Of a stretch of 64,000 nt of DNA, positions 8,678 through 19,159 are shown piece by piece (the stretch's first letter is position 1; each line of letters opens with the position of its first letter). Origin of the DNA: Hyphomonadaceae bacterium ML37 (GTDB taxonomy: Bacteria; Pseudomonadota; Alphaproteobacteria; Caulobacterales; Maricaulaceae); assembly GCA_027627685.1 (NCBI GenBank), contig CP091241.1:310001-374000 (forward strand), written 5' to 3'. The notes under the pieces were generated by a model. That model made no database searches, was not told the DNA's origin, and saw only the letters and a list, made by a program, of their open reading frames with translations. The position numbers and the translations under genes were made by a program.

Positions 8678-9109
8678 ATGACCACGAAAGCCCGCAAACC
8701 CACCGACTGGCGCAAGCGCCTGCGCTCGGCCAAGCCGGCGAAGACCGTCACCCTGCATGCCGACTTTGGCGGGGTGAAAGCGGGTACGGTGATGTTCATC
8801 GCCACGCCGGAGATCATCGCCGGTTATGTCGCCGCGATCCCGCCGGGCGAGACCCGCTCCGTCCCACGCCTGCGCAATGAGCTGGCCCGCCGCTACAAGG
8901 CGCAGGCCACCTGTCCGGTGACCACCGCCATCTATCTGCGCGTGGTGGCCGAAGCGGCGCTGACCGATCTGGCGGAGGGGGCCGAGACGGCTGCGATCAC
9001 GCCGTTCTGGCGGGTGATTGATCCGGGCTCCGCCATCGCGCGGCGTTTGACCTGCGGCGATGATTTCATCCGCCACCAGCGGGCGCTGGAAGCGGCGCCG
9101 GACGCCTGA
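8678..9109 (+). CDS. MGMT-like (alkyltransferase-like) protein lacking the active Cys
   Basis: 143 residues. The middle, VAAIPPGETRSVPRLRNELARR, matches the DNA-binding recognition region of O6-methylguanine methyltransferases. The end, AITPFWRVIDPG (108-116 region), aligns with the PCHRV active-site block. The reactive Cys is absent (PFWRV), so this is not a classical suicide methyltransferase. It resembles the family of MGMT-related proteins with CPxTT (Cys79 here) and TPxWR motifs. The function is unknown; by analogy with ATL proteins it may bind alkylated DNA and flag it for repair, which is inference. It is convergent with ccmB, seven bases apart. Confidence 0.7.
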   Translation: MTTKARKPTDWRKRLRSAKPAKTVTLHADFGGVKAGTVMFIATPEIIAGYVAAIPPGETRSVPRLRNELARRYKAQATCPVTTAIYLRVVAEAALTDLAEGAETAAITPFWRVIDPGSAIARRLTCGDDFIRHQRALEAAPDA

Positions 9110-9116
9110 TCCGCCT

Positions 9117-9782
9117 TCAGTCCAGCCGCGCCCTGAGCGCCGCGCCTGCCCCCAGCGGCGCCAGAACGCCTGCGATCAGGCTGGCGGCGAGCGCCAGCAT
9201 GAGATTGGGTCCGGCGAGACCCGTGCCGTCCATGGCCGCGCGCGCGGCCCCCGCAGCGAACACCAGAAGCGGCGCCTGCAGCGGCGCAGCGATGAGGGCG
9301 ATCAGCAGGCCTGCCCGCCGCAGCCCCGCCGCCAGCGCGCCGGCGAAGGCGGCGATGAACACAAGCCCCGGCGCAGCCAGCGCAATGCCCGCCGCCAGCA
9401 CCAGCGCGGCTTCCAGCGTCAGCCCGTAGGCCAGCCCGCCCAGCGCCGCCAGCAGGGGCGCGGGCCAGAACACGGCGAGCGTGAAGGCCAGCGCCTTGAT
9501 CAGGGCGGCCATGGACAGGCTGAGGCCCGACAGGGCGTAAAGCTCCAGCGTGCCGTCCCCGGCGTCATCGCCGAACATGCGCTCGGCGCCCTGCAGGCTC
9601 GCCAGCAGCGCTGCGAATGTGATCACGCCCGGTCCGGCGGCGGCCAGCGTGGCGGTGTCCGGCCCGATGGCCAGCGGCGCCAGCGCCAGCGCGGCCAGAT
9701 TGAACGCCGCCGGCCCGGCCGGTCCGCCGCCGCCCGCAAACGCCAGGCGCCATTCGCGTACGAACAGGGCGCGCGCGCTCAT
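9117..9782 (-). CDS. ccmB: Haem exporter permease CcmB
   Basis: 221 residues with six predicted membrane helices. It starts LFVREWRLAFAGGGG and contains the family segment LQGAERMFGDDAGDGTLELYALSG near residue 65, typical of CcmB. With CcmA it forms part of the CcmABCD complex, which releases holo-CcmE during cytochrome c maturation in the periplasm. It is translationally coupled to ccmA (overlap 9779-9782). No ccmC or ccmD follows; the next gene is the convergent MGMT-like gene, so the rest of the system must be elsewhere. Confidence 0.9.
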   Translation of the reverse strand: MSARALFVREWRLAFAGGGGPAGPAAFNLAALALAPLAIGPDTATLAAAGPGVITFAALLASLQGAERMFGDDAGDGTLELYALSGLSLSMAALIKALAFTLAVFWPAPLLAALGGLAYGLTLEAALVLAAGIALAAPGLVFIAAFAGALAAGLRRAGLLIALIAAPLQAPLLVFAAGAARAAMDGTGLAGPNLMLALAASLIAGVLAPLGAGAALRARLD

Positions 9783-10402
9783 GCCGCCGCCTCCAGACCC
9801 AGATCCAGACGCTCCACGTCCGGCCAGCCGAGATCAGCGTGGGTCGCGGCCAGGACAATGCCGCCGCGCGCGCGGTGACCGGCGACGAGACGCGCCAGCC
9901 GCTCGCGGCCCGCGGCGTCCAGAGGGGCAGCCGGTTCATCCATCAGCCACACCGCCCGGCCCGACAGGGCCAGGCGCGCCAGGCCCGCCCGCCGCTTCTG
10001 CCCCGCCGACAGGGCGCCGCAGGGCCGCCGGGCCAGATGACCCAGCGCCATGGCCCGCGATGCGGCCTCGATCTCGCTTGAACCTGCGCCTGACAACGCC
10101 GCCCAGAAGGCCAGCATGTCGCTCACCCGCTCGCCGGGCTTCAGCCCCTCGCTATGACCCAGCCAGCCCGCCGGGCCGGGCGTCAGCACGACCTCGCCGC
10201 TCACCGGGCGCAACAATCCGGCCAGCGCCCGCAGCAGTGTTGTCTTGCCCGCGCCATTGGGTCCGGTCAGCACGAGGGCCTGACCGGAAGCGAGGGAAAA
10301 GGACAGGTCGCGCACCAGCACCTTGCCGCCGCGCTCCAGGCGCAGGCGTCGCGTCTCCAGACGGGCGGGAGGCAGGGCAGGGGGGCGGGAGGTCTGGTCC
10401 AT
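9779..10402 (-). CDS. ccmA: Haem exporter ABC ATPase CcmA
   Basis: 207 residues, typical of CcmA. Walker A GPNGAGKTTLL, signature LSAGQKRRAGLARLAL and Walker B VWLMDEPAAPLD are all intact, followed by the switch His in ATHADLG. The LRALAGLLRPVSGEV block and the pairing with CcmB identify it as CcmA rather than a generic ATPase. It powers release of haem-loaded CcmE. The lipoprotein hydrolase gene lies 43 bases upstream on the same strand, so its promoter could be shared or local. Confidence 0.92.
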   Translation of the reverse strand: MDQTSRPPALPPARLETRRLRLERGGKVLVRDLSFSLASGQALVLTGPNGAGKTTLLRALAGLLRPVSGEVVLTPGPAGWLGHSEGLKPGERVSDMLAFWAALSGAGSSEIEAASRAMALGHLARRPCGALSAGQKRRAGLARLALSGRAVWLMDEPAAPLDAAGRERLARLVAGHRARGGIVLAATHADLGWPDVERLDLGLEAAA

Positions 10403-10445
10403 GGCGCGCAGCCATAGCCCGCCCCCGGCGGCAGGCCAAGTGGGG

Positions 10446-11621
10446 TTAGTCGGGGGGTGCGTACACCTCCTGCAACCGGGCCCTGACCTGCCGAAGGTTT
10501 AAATAGTCCGTCGCGCTGTGACTGGAGACGCCGTCAGCCGGACCGCCTTCAATCTGGTCGTTGACCATGTCGATGTTCTCCACCGCCATGAACGCGGACC
10601 CTCCAGCCCCCATTCGCGCCTCATTCATACGGTCCGCCACGCCCTGCGCCGCCCGCAGGTTTTGACCGAACTCGGTGCTGTTGAGTCTGGTGACGAGTAT
10701 GCCGCCTATCAACTTACGCAAGGCAAAGTCACTAGGGTTCACTGTTGAATAGTGGCTTATCACCGATGCAGGCAGTTCTCGCACAGGATCATCGCAACGA
10801 ATGCGGCGTTCTTCCCTGCTGACAAAATGCCAACAACTGATCGCCGGCGCTGTGGACGTCACCAGAATTTCCATGCCGCCATCGGCCAGCGGCCTGGGGG
10901 GGGTGGGAGCGCCGAGCGCGGCGTTCCGTGCGCGGCCAGCTTCATCCACATATTTCCCGCCTGCGAGCGCTGAGAGCGCGACGGCGGCGCCGCGGCTGTG
11001 CGCCAGAATGTGCACGCGTTGCACGCCGGCGTCCTGAAGTGTGGCGAGGATGGGCTGAAGCGCCAGATGGCCTGCCCGCTCGCCGTTGATGCTGGCATAG
11101 GTCCATGCTGCAGGAATACCAAGATTTCCGCGCGTGGACTCAAGTCCGTTCCAGAAGAACTCGATATAGCCGTGCTCAATAGGCCTGTTCGAAGGATCAG
11201 CGAGAATCCCATCAATCGCATTGCGTCGCGCCAAATAGTCATTCCGGATGCTCGTCGCTTGATTGGAGACCCCATGATTGAACCCGTGGATCAGGATGGT
11301 GACCATCTCCAGTCCGCTGAAGGCTTCCGCGATCTCTGACAAGGTCTGCTCACGGATCTGACTCAGGAGTTCAGGCGTGCAATCGAGGTAGTTCAATGAA
11401 AGTGCCCGATTATGGAGCGTGTAGGCCCCTGAGCGGTAGCTTCCGCACAGGGCTTCCCAGCCATTTGGAAAGAACGTCGCGTCAGCGTCCACCCAGACTT
11501 CGTAGTGACGCGCTGTGAGAAGCTGATTGGGCGGTGATGTGTCCGGAAAGTTGTGGGTTGCCGTGCGCGCCGCGCAGCCACTTAATGTGATGGATATAAG
11601 GATCAGGCAGACTCTCAACAT
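10446..11621 (-). CDS. Alpha/beta-hydrolase-fold lipoprotein
   Basis: 391 residues from ATG 11621, which has a strong GGGGGAG eight bases upstream; a longer frame runs to 11852 but lacks a signal. The N-terminus is a lipoprotein signal with lipobox LSGC (Cys16). Hydrolase landmarks are TILIHGFNHG (111-117; strand plus oxyanion loop) and the nucleophile elbow ILAHSRGAA (Ser209). A late SHYSTVNP or similar would supply the His; I cannot assign the acid. It resembles the DUF900-type secreted esterases. It sits between acnA and ccmA, which are often direct neighbours in alphaproteobacteria, and is less GC-biased than its flanks, so it may be an insertion. Confidence 0.8.
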   Translation of the reverse strand: MLRVCLILISITLSGCAARTATHNFPDTSPPNQLLTARHYEVWVDADATFFPNGWEALCGSYRSGAYTLHNRALSLNYLDCTPELLSQIREQTLSEIAEAFSGLEMVTILIHGFNHGVSNQATSIRNDYLARRNAIDGILADPSNRPIEHGYIEFFWNGLESTRGNLGIPAAWTYASINGERAGHLALQPILATLQDAGVQRVHILAHSRGAAVALSALAGGKYVDEAGRARNAALGAPTPPRPLADGGMEILVTSTAPAISCWHFVSREERRIRCDDPVRELPASVISHYSTVNPSDFALRKLIGGILVTRLNSTEFGQNLRAAQGVADRMNEARMGAGGSAFMAVENIDMVNDQIEGGPADGVSSHSATDYLNLRQVRARLQEVYAPPD

Positions 11622-11903
11622 GTCAGATACTCCCCCGCCGGATGCTGCCATCCGCAGATACGGAAGAGTGTGTATGCAGTTTATGCGTGCATCAAGAGAA
11701 TTGTTAATATTTTGAGGCCCCGCCTCCCCCCGCCGCAGCCGCGATTGTCCAACGCCTTGGCGGCGCGATCCATTGCGGCGCGCGCGTGACGGGTTTACAA
11801 GGCGCGCAAACCTTCTGTCTTGCTGCGCTGCGGCACATCGCCCCCCAAGCACAGCGCACCTGTTTGCACCGGGCCGGGCCCGGCCCAGATCACGAGGAAC
11901 ATC

Positions 11904-14582
<2,679 letters not shown>

Positions 14583-14609
14583 GGCGTTTCAGACGCCTGC
14601 AACGCAAAA

Positions 14610-14638
14610 CCCCGGCGGAGCGATCCGCCGGGGTTTTT
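14610..14638 (+). terminator. Rho-independent terminator of acnA
   Basis: 10-bp perfect stem CCCCGGCGGA / TCCGCCGGGG with a GCGA tetraloop followed by TTTTT, 28 bases after the acnA stop. Confidence 0.93.
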
Positions 14639-14660
14639 CATGCGCCGGCGGCTGGGCGTG

Positions 14661-14726
14661 TTAATGCCTCGCCGGTTTTACACAAATCCGTTTGTGTAAA
14701 ACGAAACGCGTTTCATTTGACATTAA
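14661..14726. repeat. Nested palindromes between convergent genes
   Basis: Three symmetric elements lie head to tail. A perfect 12-bp inverted repeat GTTTTACACAAA-TCCG-TTTGTGTAAAAC spans 14675-14702. A perfect 12-base palindrome GAAACGCGTTTC follows directly (14703-14714). An outer TTAATG (14661-14666) faces CATTAA (14721-14726). The block is much richer in A+T than its surroundings and sits after the acnA terminator and before the end of a convergent minus-strand gene. It has no U tract, so it is not an obvious terminator; it resembles regulator operators. Function unknown. Confidence 0.7.
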
Positions 14727-14735
14727 TGGCCGCCC

Positions 14736-15167
14736 TCACGCCCCCAGCACCTCGCCCTCGCGCGCCGGCGGCGGGGGCGGGGTGCGCCAGTGGCGGATCA
14801 GGGGGAAGAGGCCGGCGAGGATTTGTGCGGCCAGACCCAGAAGCGTGCGCGGCTCGGCGTAGAGCGCCAGATGGGCCAGCACCGTGCGCCCGGCCAGAAT
14901 CTGGGACAGGACCACCTCGCCGATCAGCAAAAGGACCACCGCCACGGCGCCCATGGCGCCGGCGCCGGCGCGGGTCAGCTCGCGGCCCTCCATCGCCATG
15001 CCGGTCAGGTGCCAGGCGGCGTAGAGGATCACCGGCAGCTCGATCATGAGGGCGGGCCAGGCGCCCAGCCACGGCTCGAACAGAAAGGTGCGGAACGCGC
15101 CCAGCACGATACCCAGCGCCAGCAGGCAGGCGGCGTAGATCAGGCCGGCGATCAGGGCGGGGCGCAT
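14736..15167 (-). CDS. Small integral membrane protein
   Basis: 143 residues from ATG 15167 (MRPALIAGLIYAACLLALGI); a GTG eight codons upstream is also possible. Four hydrophobic helices are visible (about 4-22, 35-52, 68-90 and 112-128), with the last loop rich in Pro and Arg (RHWRTPPPPPAREGE). I do not recognise a named family. It is convergent with acnA across the nested palindromes and lies in the same direction as the cold-shock gene upstream, from which a GC-rich hairpin separates it. Confidence 0.7.
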   Translation of the reverse strand: MRPALIAGLIYAACLLALGIVLGAFRTFLFEPWLGAWPALMIELPVILYAAWHLTGMAMEGRELTRAGAGAMGAVAVVLLLIGEVVLSQILAGRTVLAHLALYAEPRTLLGLAAQILAGLFPLIRHWRTPPPPPAREGEVLGA

Positions 15168-15198
15168 AGGTTTGTCCAGGCTGGAGCACACGAATCAG

Positions 15199-15229
15199 AC
15201 GCCGCGCGGGATGCGTCCCCGCGCGGCGC
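15199..15229 (-). terminator. GC-rich hairpin after the cold-shock gene
   Basis: A 12-bp stem (one G-U pair when read on the minus strand) with a seven-base loop, starting 28 bases after the csp stop. There is no U tract, so it may be a weak terminator or a 3' end stabiliser. Confidence 0.4.
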
Positions 15230-15256
15230 CGTTTAGATCAGGTCAGCGGATGGAAG

Positions 15257-15469
15257 TCAGCCCGCGTCTTTGAGATTGACCGCCTTGGGCCCCTTGCCCC
15301 GATTGTCCGGCTCGGTGTCGAAGGACACGCGCTGGCCGTCGCGCAGGTCGGCCATGCCGGCGTCCTTGACCGCGGTGATGTGGACGAACACGTCCTTGCC
15401 GCCATCGTCCGGGGTGATGAAGCCGAAGCCCTTGTCAGCGTTGAAGAACTTTACAGTACCAGTCGTCAT
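15257..15469 (-). CDS. Cold-shock domain protein (CspA family)
   Basis: 70 residues, the size of a single cold-shock domain. RNP1 KGFGFITP and RNP2 DVFVHITAV are intact, with the N-terminal [14 protein letters not shown] signature. Such proteins bind single-stranded RNA or DNA and melt mRNA secondary structure; members may be cold-induced or constitutive. A GGAG-type site (CTCCTCC on the plus strand) lies directly before the ATG. The 270-base spacer to the divergent membrane-protein gene is long enough for the extended 5' leader that csp genes often have. Confidence 0.95.
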   Translation of the reverse strand: MTTGTVKFFNADKGFGFITPDDGGKDVFVHITAVKDAGMADLRDGQRVSFDTEPDNRGKGPKAVNLKDAG

Positions 15470-15739
15470 GAGGAGGAGCCCTTTTCCCGTCGCTGCGCGG
15501 CGTCCCGCGCAAGAAGGCTACGCGCGCGGCGTCCCGCGTGCGGCATGCGGCCTTTCGGGGTCGGGGAAGGAACAAGTCTCTGGCGCAAAGGCGTCCGGTC
15601 ATCTCGCTAGGCTTCACCGGGCCTTGTTCAGGCCGCTTGTGCGATCCAAACTATGCCTCAAACCGGTTCGCGTCACAAGCGTGTGAAAAGCCCGGGCGAT
15701 TGCAAACCCTTGCGCCAACCCCTGCCGATCAGGAGTTCC

Positions 15740-16039
15740 ATGTCCCGACACCGCCAGCGCCGGCAGGCGATCCGCGAGGCCCGAAGGGTGCGTGAAGGCG
15801 GCGCGGACGCCGGCGCGGCCATGCGCCTGGCCGTCATGGTGGCGATGGTGCTGATCGCGCTGGCCGTGGCGGCGGGCTTTCAGGGCGAGCGGCTGGCCAG
15901 CGCCGCAGCGGGCGTGTTCTCGGGCCTGGAACCGCTGACCCGGCCGGTTCTGCTGGGCGCCAGTCTGCTGGAGCTCGCCGCCGCCGCGATCATCCTGATC
16001 ATCGCCGGCGTCCTGGTCTGGCGCGCCTTCCGGCGCTGA
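15740..16039 (+). CDS. Small two-helix membrane protein
   Basis: 99 residues from ATG 15740, which has AGGAG nine bases upstream. The N-terminus is very basic (MSRHRQRRQAIREARRVREGG), then come two hydrophobic helices (about 29-46 and 70-92) and a short Arg-rich tail. By the positive-inside rule both ends should be cytoplasmic. No family recognised. It is divergent from csp and 111 bases ahead of an SDR gene on the same strand. Confidence 0.7.
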   Translation: MSRHRQRRQAIREARRVREGGADAGAAMRLAVMVAMVLIALAVAAGFQGERLASAAAGVFSGLEPLTRPVLLGASLLELAAAAIILIIAGVLVWRAFRR

Positions 16040-16150
16040 AACCGGGCGGGCTCACAGGCTTGTCTTTCTGCGCGCTTGAGGGGAGGGTCTGGCCTCTCAC
16101 ACAGGCGCGCAGCCCGGACCTGGCCGCGCGCGCACACGAAAGGATGCTCC

Positions 16151-16945
16151 ATGGACCTCACCGGCAAGACCGCCATCGTCACCGGCGCAGCCAGCGGCAT
16201 CGGCCAAGCCATCGCCACAGCCCTGCACGCCAGGGGCGCGAAGATCGCGGCCATTGATCTGGACGGCGCGGGCGCAGAGGCGACCGGCGCAGCGCTCGGC
16301 GGCTTCGGCGCGCGCGTGGACGTCACCGACGAGGCGGCGCTGACGCGCTTCATCAACAAGGTGGAGCGCACGCTGGGGCCGGTGGACATCTACATCTCCA
16401 ATGCCGGGATCGGCGTCACGGACGGGCCGGGCTGGGGCGCGGGCGATGCGGCCAACGCGTCCTGGCAGGCGTGCTGGGACGTCAATGTCATGGCCAGCGT
16501 CTATGCGGCGCGCCATCTGGCCAAACCCATGGCCGCGAGGGGCGGGCATTTCCTGATCACGGCGTCCGCCGCCGGGCTTCTCTCCCAGATCGGCGACGCG
16601 CCCTATTCGGCGACCAAGGCGGCGGCGGTGGCGTTCGCCGAGAGTCTGGCCATCACCCATGGCGATGACGGGCTAATCGTCCACTGCCTGTGCCCGGAAG
16701 GCGTGCGCACGCCGCTGGTGGAAGGCGTGGAGGGCGGCGCGCAGGGCCTGTCGGGCTATATCGAGGCCGACGACGTGGCCGCAAAGGTCCTCGATGCCAT
16801 GGCCGAGAAGCGCTTCCTCGTCACCACCCATCCCAACACCGCGCAATACGCCGCCCACAAGGGCGGCGACCGCGACCGCTGGGTGGCCGGCATGCGCAAG
16901 CTGCGCCGTCAGGTGATGGCCAGCAATAACGGGCGGCCCATGTAG
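16151..16945 (+). CDS. SDR family oxidoreductase
   Basis: 264 residues from ATG 16151, with AAAGGATG just upstream. Classical SDR motifs: TGAASGIG (residues 11-18), SNAG in IYISNAGIG, catalytic ITASAAG and YSATK. The pattern after the Tyr/Lys pair (CLCPEGVRTPLVEG) is typical of the fold. The substrate is unknown. The gene ends three bases before the convergent helicase stop. It is not closely similar in sequence to the SDR at 876, apart from the shared motifs. Confidence 0.9.
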   Translation: MDLTGKTAIVTGAASGIGQAIATALHARGAKIAAIDLDGAGAEATGAALGGFGARVDVTDEAALTRFINKVERTLGPVDIYISNAGIGVTDGPGWGAGDAANASWQACWDVNVMASVYAARHLAKPMAARGGHFLITASAAGLLSQIGDAPYSATKAAAVAFAESLAITHGDDGLIVHCLCPEGVRTPLVEGVEGGAQGLSGYIEADDVAAKVLDAMAEKRFLVTTHPNTAQYAAHKGGDRDRWVAGMRKLRRQVMASNNGRPM

Positions 16946-16948
16946 GGC

Positions 16949-18256
16949 TCAGCCCTTCAGCTGAAACGACACCGGATCGCAGAAGCTGCGCACATCGAAC
17001 AGGCGCGGATCGGTGATGATGTCGCTGGGGCGCAGCGGCGCTGACAATTCCAGCCCCGCCAGCGAGCGCGCCCGCGACAGCGCCACATAGGCCTGGCCGT
17101 GGGCGAAAAGCCGGCGCGAGACATCCAGATACACCCGCTCCAGGGTCAGCCCTTGCGCCTTGTGAATGGTCATCGCCCAGGCCAGCCGCAGCGGATATTG
17201 CGCATAGGAGCCCACGCGCTCGCGTTTCAGCCCGCCTTCGGCCCCCGGCGCCACGGCGTAGCGCGTGCGCTCCCAGCTCACCGGCTCCACCCGCACGCTC
17301 TCGCCATTGACGCGCACCATCACCGCGCCGTCGCCAAACCCAATAACCTCGCCGATGGAGCCGTTGACATAGCGCCCGCCCGGATCATTGCGGATCAGCA
17401 TGACGCGCGCGCTGGCTTTCAGGATCAGCGGGTCTTCGGTGGGAAACAGGCGCGGATCGAACTCGCCCTCCACCTTGCCGGCGAACCCGCGCGGCTCGCC
17501 CACCAGCGCGTCGAGGCGCGCCTGATTGATGGCCGAGGCCGCCTGATTGGTGGCGGTGAGCACCACATGGGTCTCGCTCGCCTGCAGCCCCGAGCGCGCG
17601 CTGACGCGCTCATTGAGCTGGGCGGCCTGATCATTGTCCAGCGCGCCCTCGCGCACGGCGTTCAGGATATCGATGAAATCGCTGTCGGCCTGGCGATGGA
17701 CCTGATTGAGCTCCAGGATCGAGAAGCCGGCTTCCCGGAAGGCGGGGGCGTGAAAGAAGAACGGCCCGCCATACATGTCTTCGAGATGCGCCGCCTCTTC
17801 GCCCTGAATGACGGGGGGCAACTGGGCGAGATCGCCCACCAGCACCATGCGCACCCCGCCAAAGGGCGCGTTCGTCCCGCGATTCATCCGCAGGTTGGTA
17901 TCGACGGCCTGCATCACGTCGGCGCGCACCATGGAAATCTCGTCGATCACCAGCGTGGTCAGGGCCCGCATGGCCGCGCCATTGCGCCCCCGGCGCACAT
18001 CATGGGGCAGGATCAGGCGCGGCGGCAGCTGAAAGAAGGAATGCAGCGTCTGCCCGCCCGCCGACATCGCCGCCACGCCGGTGGGCGCCAGCACGGCCGC
18101 CCGCGTGCCCATGGCGCGCAGGATTGCCCGCGTCACCGTGGTCTTGCCCGTGCCCGCCCGGCCCGTGAGGAACAGATGCGCCCCGCCGCGCACCGCCAGC
18201 GAAAACGCGGCTTGCTGTTCCGGCGACAAATCTGGCTGGGGCGCTGCAGGGATCAT
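16949..18256 (-). CDS. PIF1-like / RecD-like superfamily 1 DNA helicase
   Basis: 435 residues. SF1B helicase motifs in order: motif I GRAGTGKTT (about 32-40), Ia APTGVAAMSAGGQTLHSFF, II LVIDEISMV, III VGDLAQLPPV, a RQ-type segment LNQVHRQAD, and motifs V/VI AMTIHKAQGLTLERVYLD and YVALSRAR. This is the compact bacterial PIF1-like helicase (5'-3' DNA unwinding; family knowledge). No nuclease domain is visible. It is a single gene, convergent with the SDR. Its likely role is DNA repair or replication fork upkeep. Confidence 0.92.
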   Translation of the reverse strand: MIPAAPQPDLSPEQQAAFSLAVRGGAHLFLTGRAGTGKTTVTRAILRAMGTRAAVLAPTGVAAMSAGGQTLHSFFQLPPRLILPHDVRRGRNGAAMRALTTLVIDEISMVRADVMQAVDTNLRMNRGTNAPFGGVRMVLVGDLAQLPPVIQGEEAAHLEDMYGGPFFFHAPAFREAGFSILELNQVHRQADSDFIDILNAVREGALDNDQAAQLNERVSARSGLQASETHVVLTATNQAASAINQARLDALVGEPRGFAGKVEGEFDPRLFPTEDPLILKASARVMLIRNDPGGRYVNGSIGEVIGFGDGAVMVRVNGESVRVEPVSWERTRYAVAPGAEGGLKRERVGSYAQYPLRLAWAMTIHKAQGLTLERVYLDVSRRLFAHGQAYVALSRARSLAGLELSAPLRPSDIITDPRLFDVRSFCDPVSFQLKG

Positions 18257-18403
18257 GGCCGCTCGGCTCTAGGGGGATGGGGCGGCCACCCTGCCCCGCT
18301 TCGCCGGGCAGGACCAGCGCGGGATGTGCCCCCCGGCAATCCGGCTGGCCTTGGCGTGCGTATTGAGGCAAGACGGGGCGGCCAGTCAGCGGAGCGATCA
18401 ATC

Positions 18404-19120
18404 ATGACCAACACCCCGGCCAGCCCGGACCCGTCCGGGGAGCCAGCGGCTCAGTCCAACAGCAAAACCCTGGGTCAGGGCTCGAAACTGCTGGTGGATA
18501 TCGGCCCGGCGGCGGTGTTCATGATCAGCTATAACGTCGCCGGGCGTATTGTGGAGGACGGGGCGATCTACTGGGCCACCGGCCTGTTCATGGCCGCCAC
18601 GGCCATTGCGCTGGTCTACGCCCTGATCACCCAGAAGCGTTTCCCGCCCATGCTGGTGGTCACCTTCGTGATCGTCACGGGTTTCGGCGCGATGACGCTG
18701 TATCTGCAGGATCCGGTCTTCGTCTTTATCAAGCCGACCATCATCAATCTCATATTCTCGCTGTCGATCCTGTTCTCCATCGCCTTCGGCTTCAATGTCT
18801 GGCAGGCGCTGTTCGGCTCGATCTATTCCATGCCCGAGCGCATCTGGACGATCCTGGCGATCCGCTGGGCGCTGTTCTTCGCCTGCCTGGCTTTGCTGAA
18901 CGAGGTGCTGTGGCGCCACATCACCGGCTCGGCGGCCGACCCGGCCTTCATGGAGGCGGCGCGCTGGTTTGAAGGCTTCGAGATCACCGAGAGCTTCTGG
19001 GTGAATTTCCGTTTCTGGGGCACTTATCCGATCTTCTTCGTGTTCGTGCTGCTCAACGTGCCCATCACGCTGAAATACGCCAAGGAGCCGGAGGCCAAGG
19101 GCGCTACACCCCCCGCATAA
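18404..19120 (+). CDS. yciB: Inner membrane septation protein YciB/IspZ family
   Basis: 238 residues from ATG 18404, with GGAGCGATC upstream. After a 25-residue polar tail come KLLVDIGPAAVFMISY and further helices with the family blocks VYALITQKRFPPMLVVTFVIV, TLYLQDPVFVFIKPTIINLIFS and WALFFACLALLNEVLWR. These identify YciB (intracellular septation protein A). It is a five- or six-helix inner membrane protein linked to cell envelope synthesis and division. It is slightly longer than the E. coli protein because of extensions at both ends. Confidence 0.92.
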   Translation: MTNTPASPDPSGEPAAQSNSKTLGQGSKLLVDIGPAAVFMISYNVAGRIVEDGAIYWATGLFMAATAIALVYALITQKRFPPMLVVTFVIVTGFGAMTLYLQDPVFVFIKPTIINLIFSLSILFSIAFGFNVWQALFGSIYSMPERIWTILAIRWALFFACLALLNEVLWRHITGSAADPAFMEAARWFEGFEITESFWVNFRFWGTYPIFFVFVLLNVPITLKYAKEPEAKGATPPA

Positions 19121-19159
19121 CGCTTTCACCCGGCTTCGCGCCGGGGTAGAATTCGCGTC

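Noticed and set aside
17099-18403. Upstream extension of the yciB frame
   Set aside because: It is antisense to the PIF1-like helicase and shows no protein pattern; yciB has its own ribosome-binding site near 18404.
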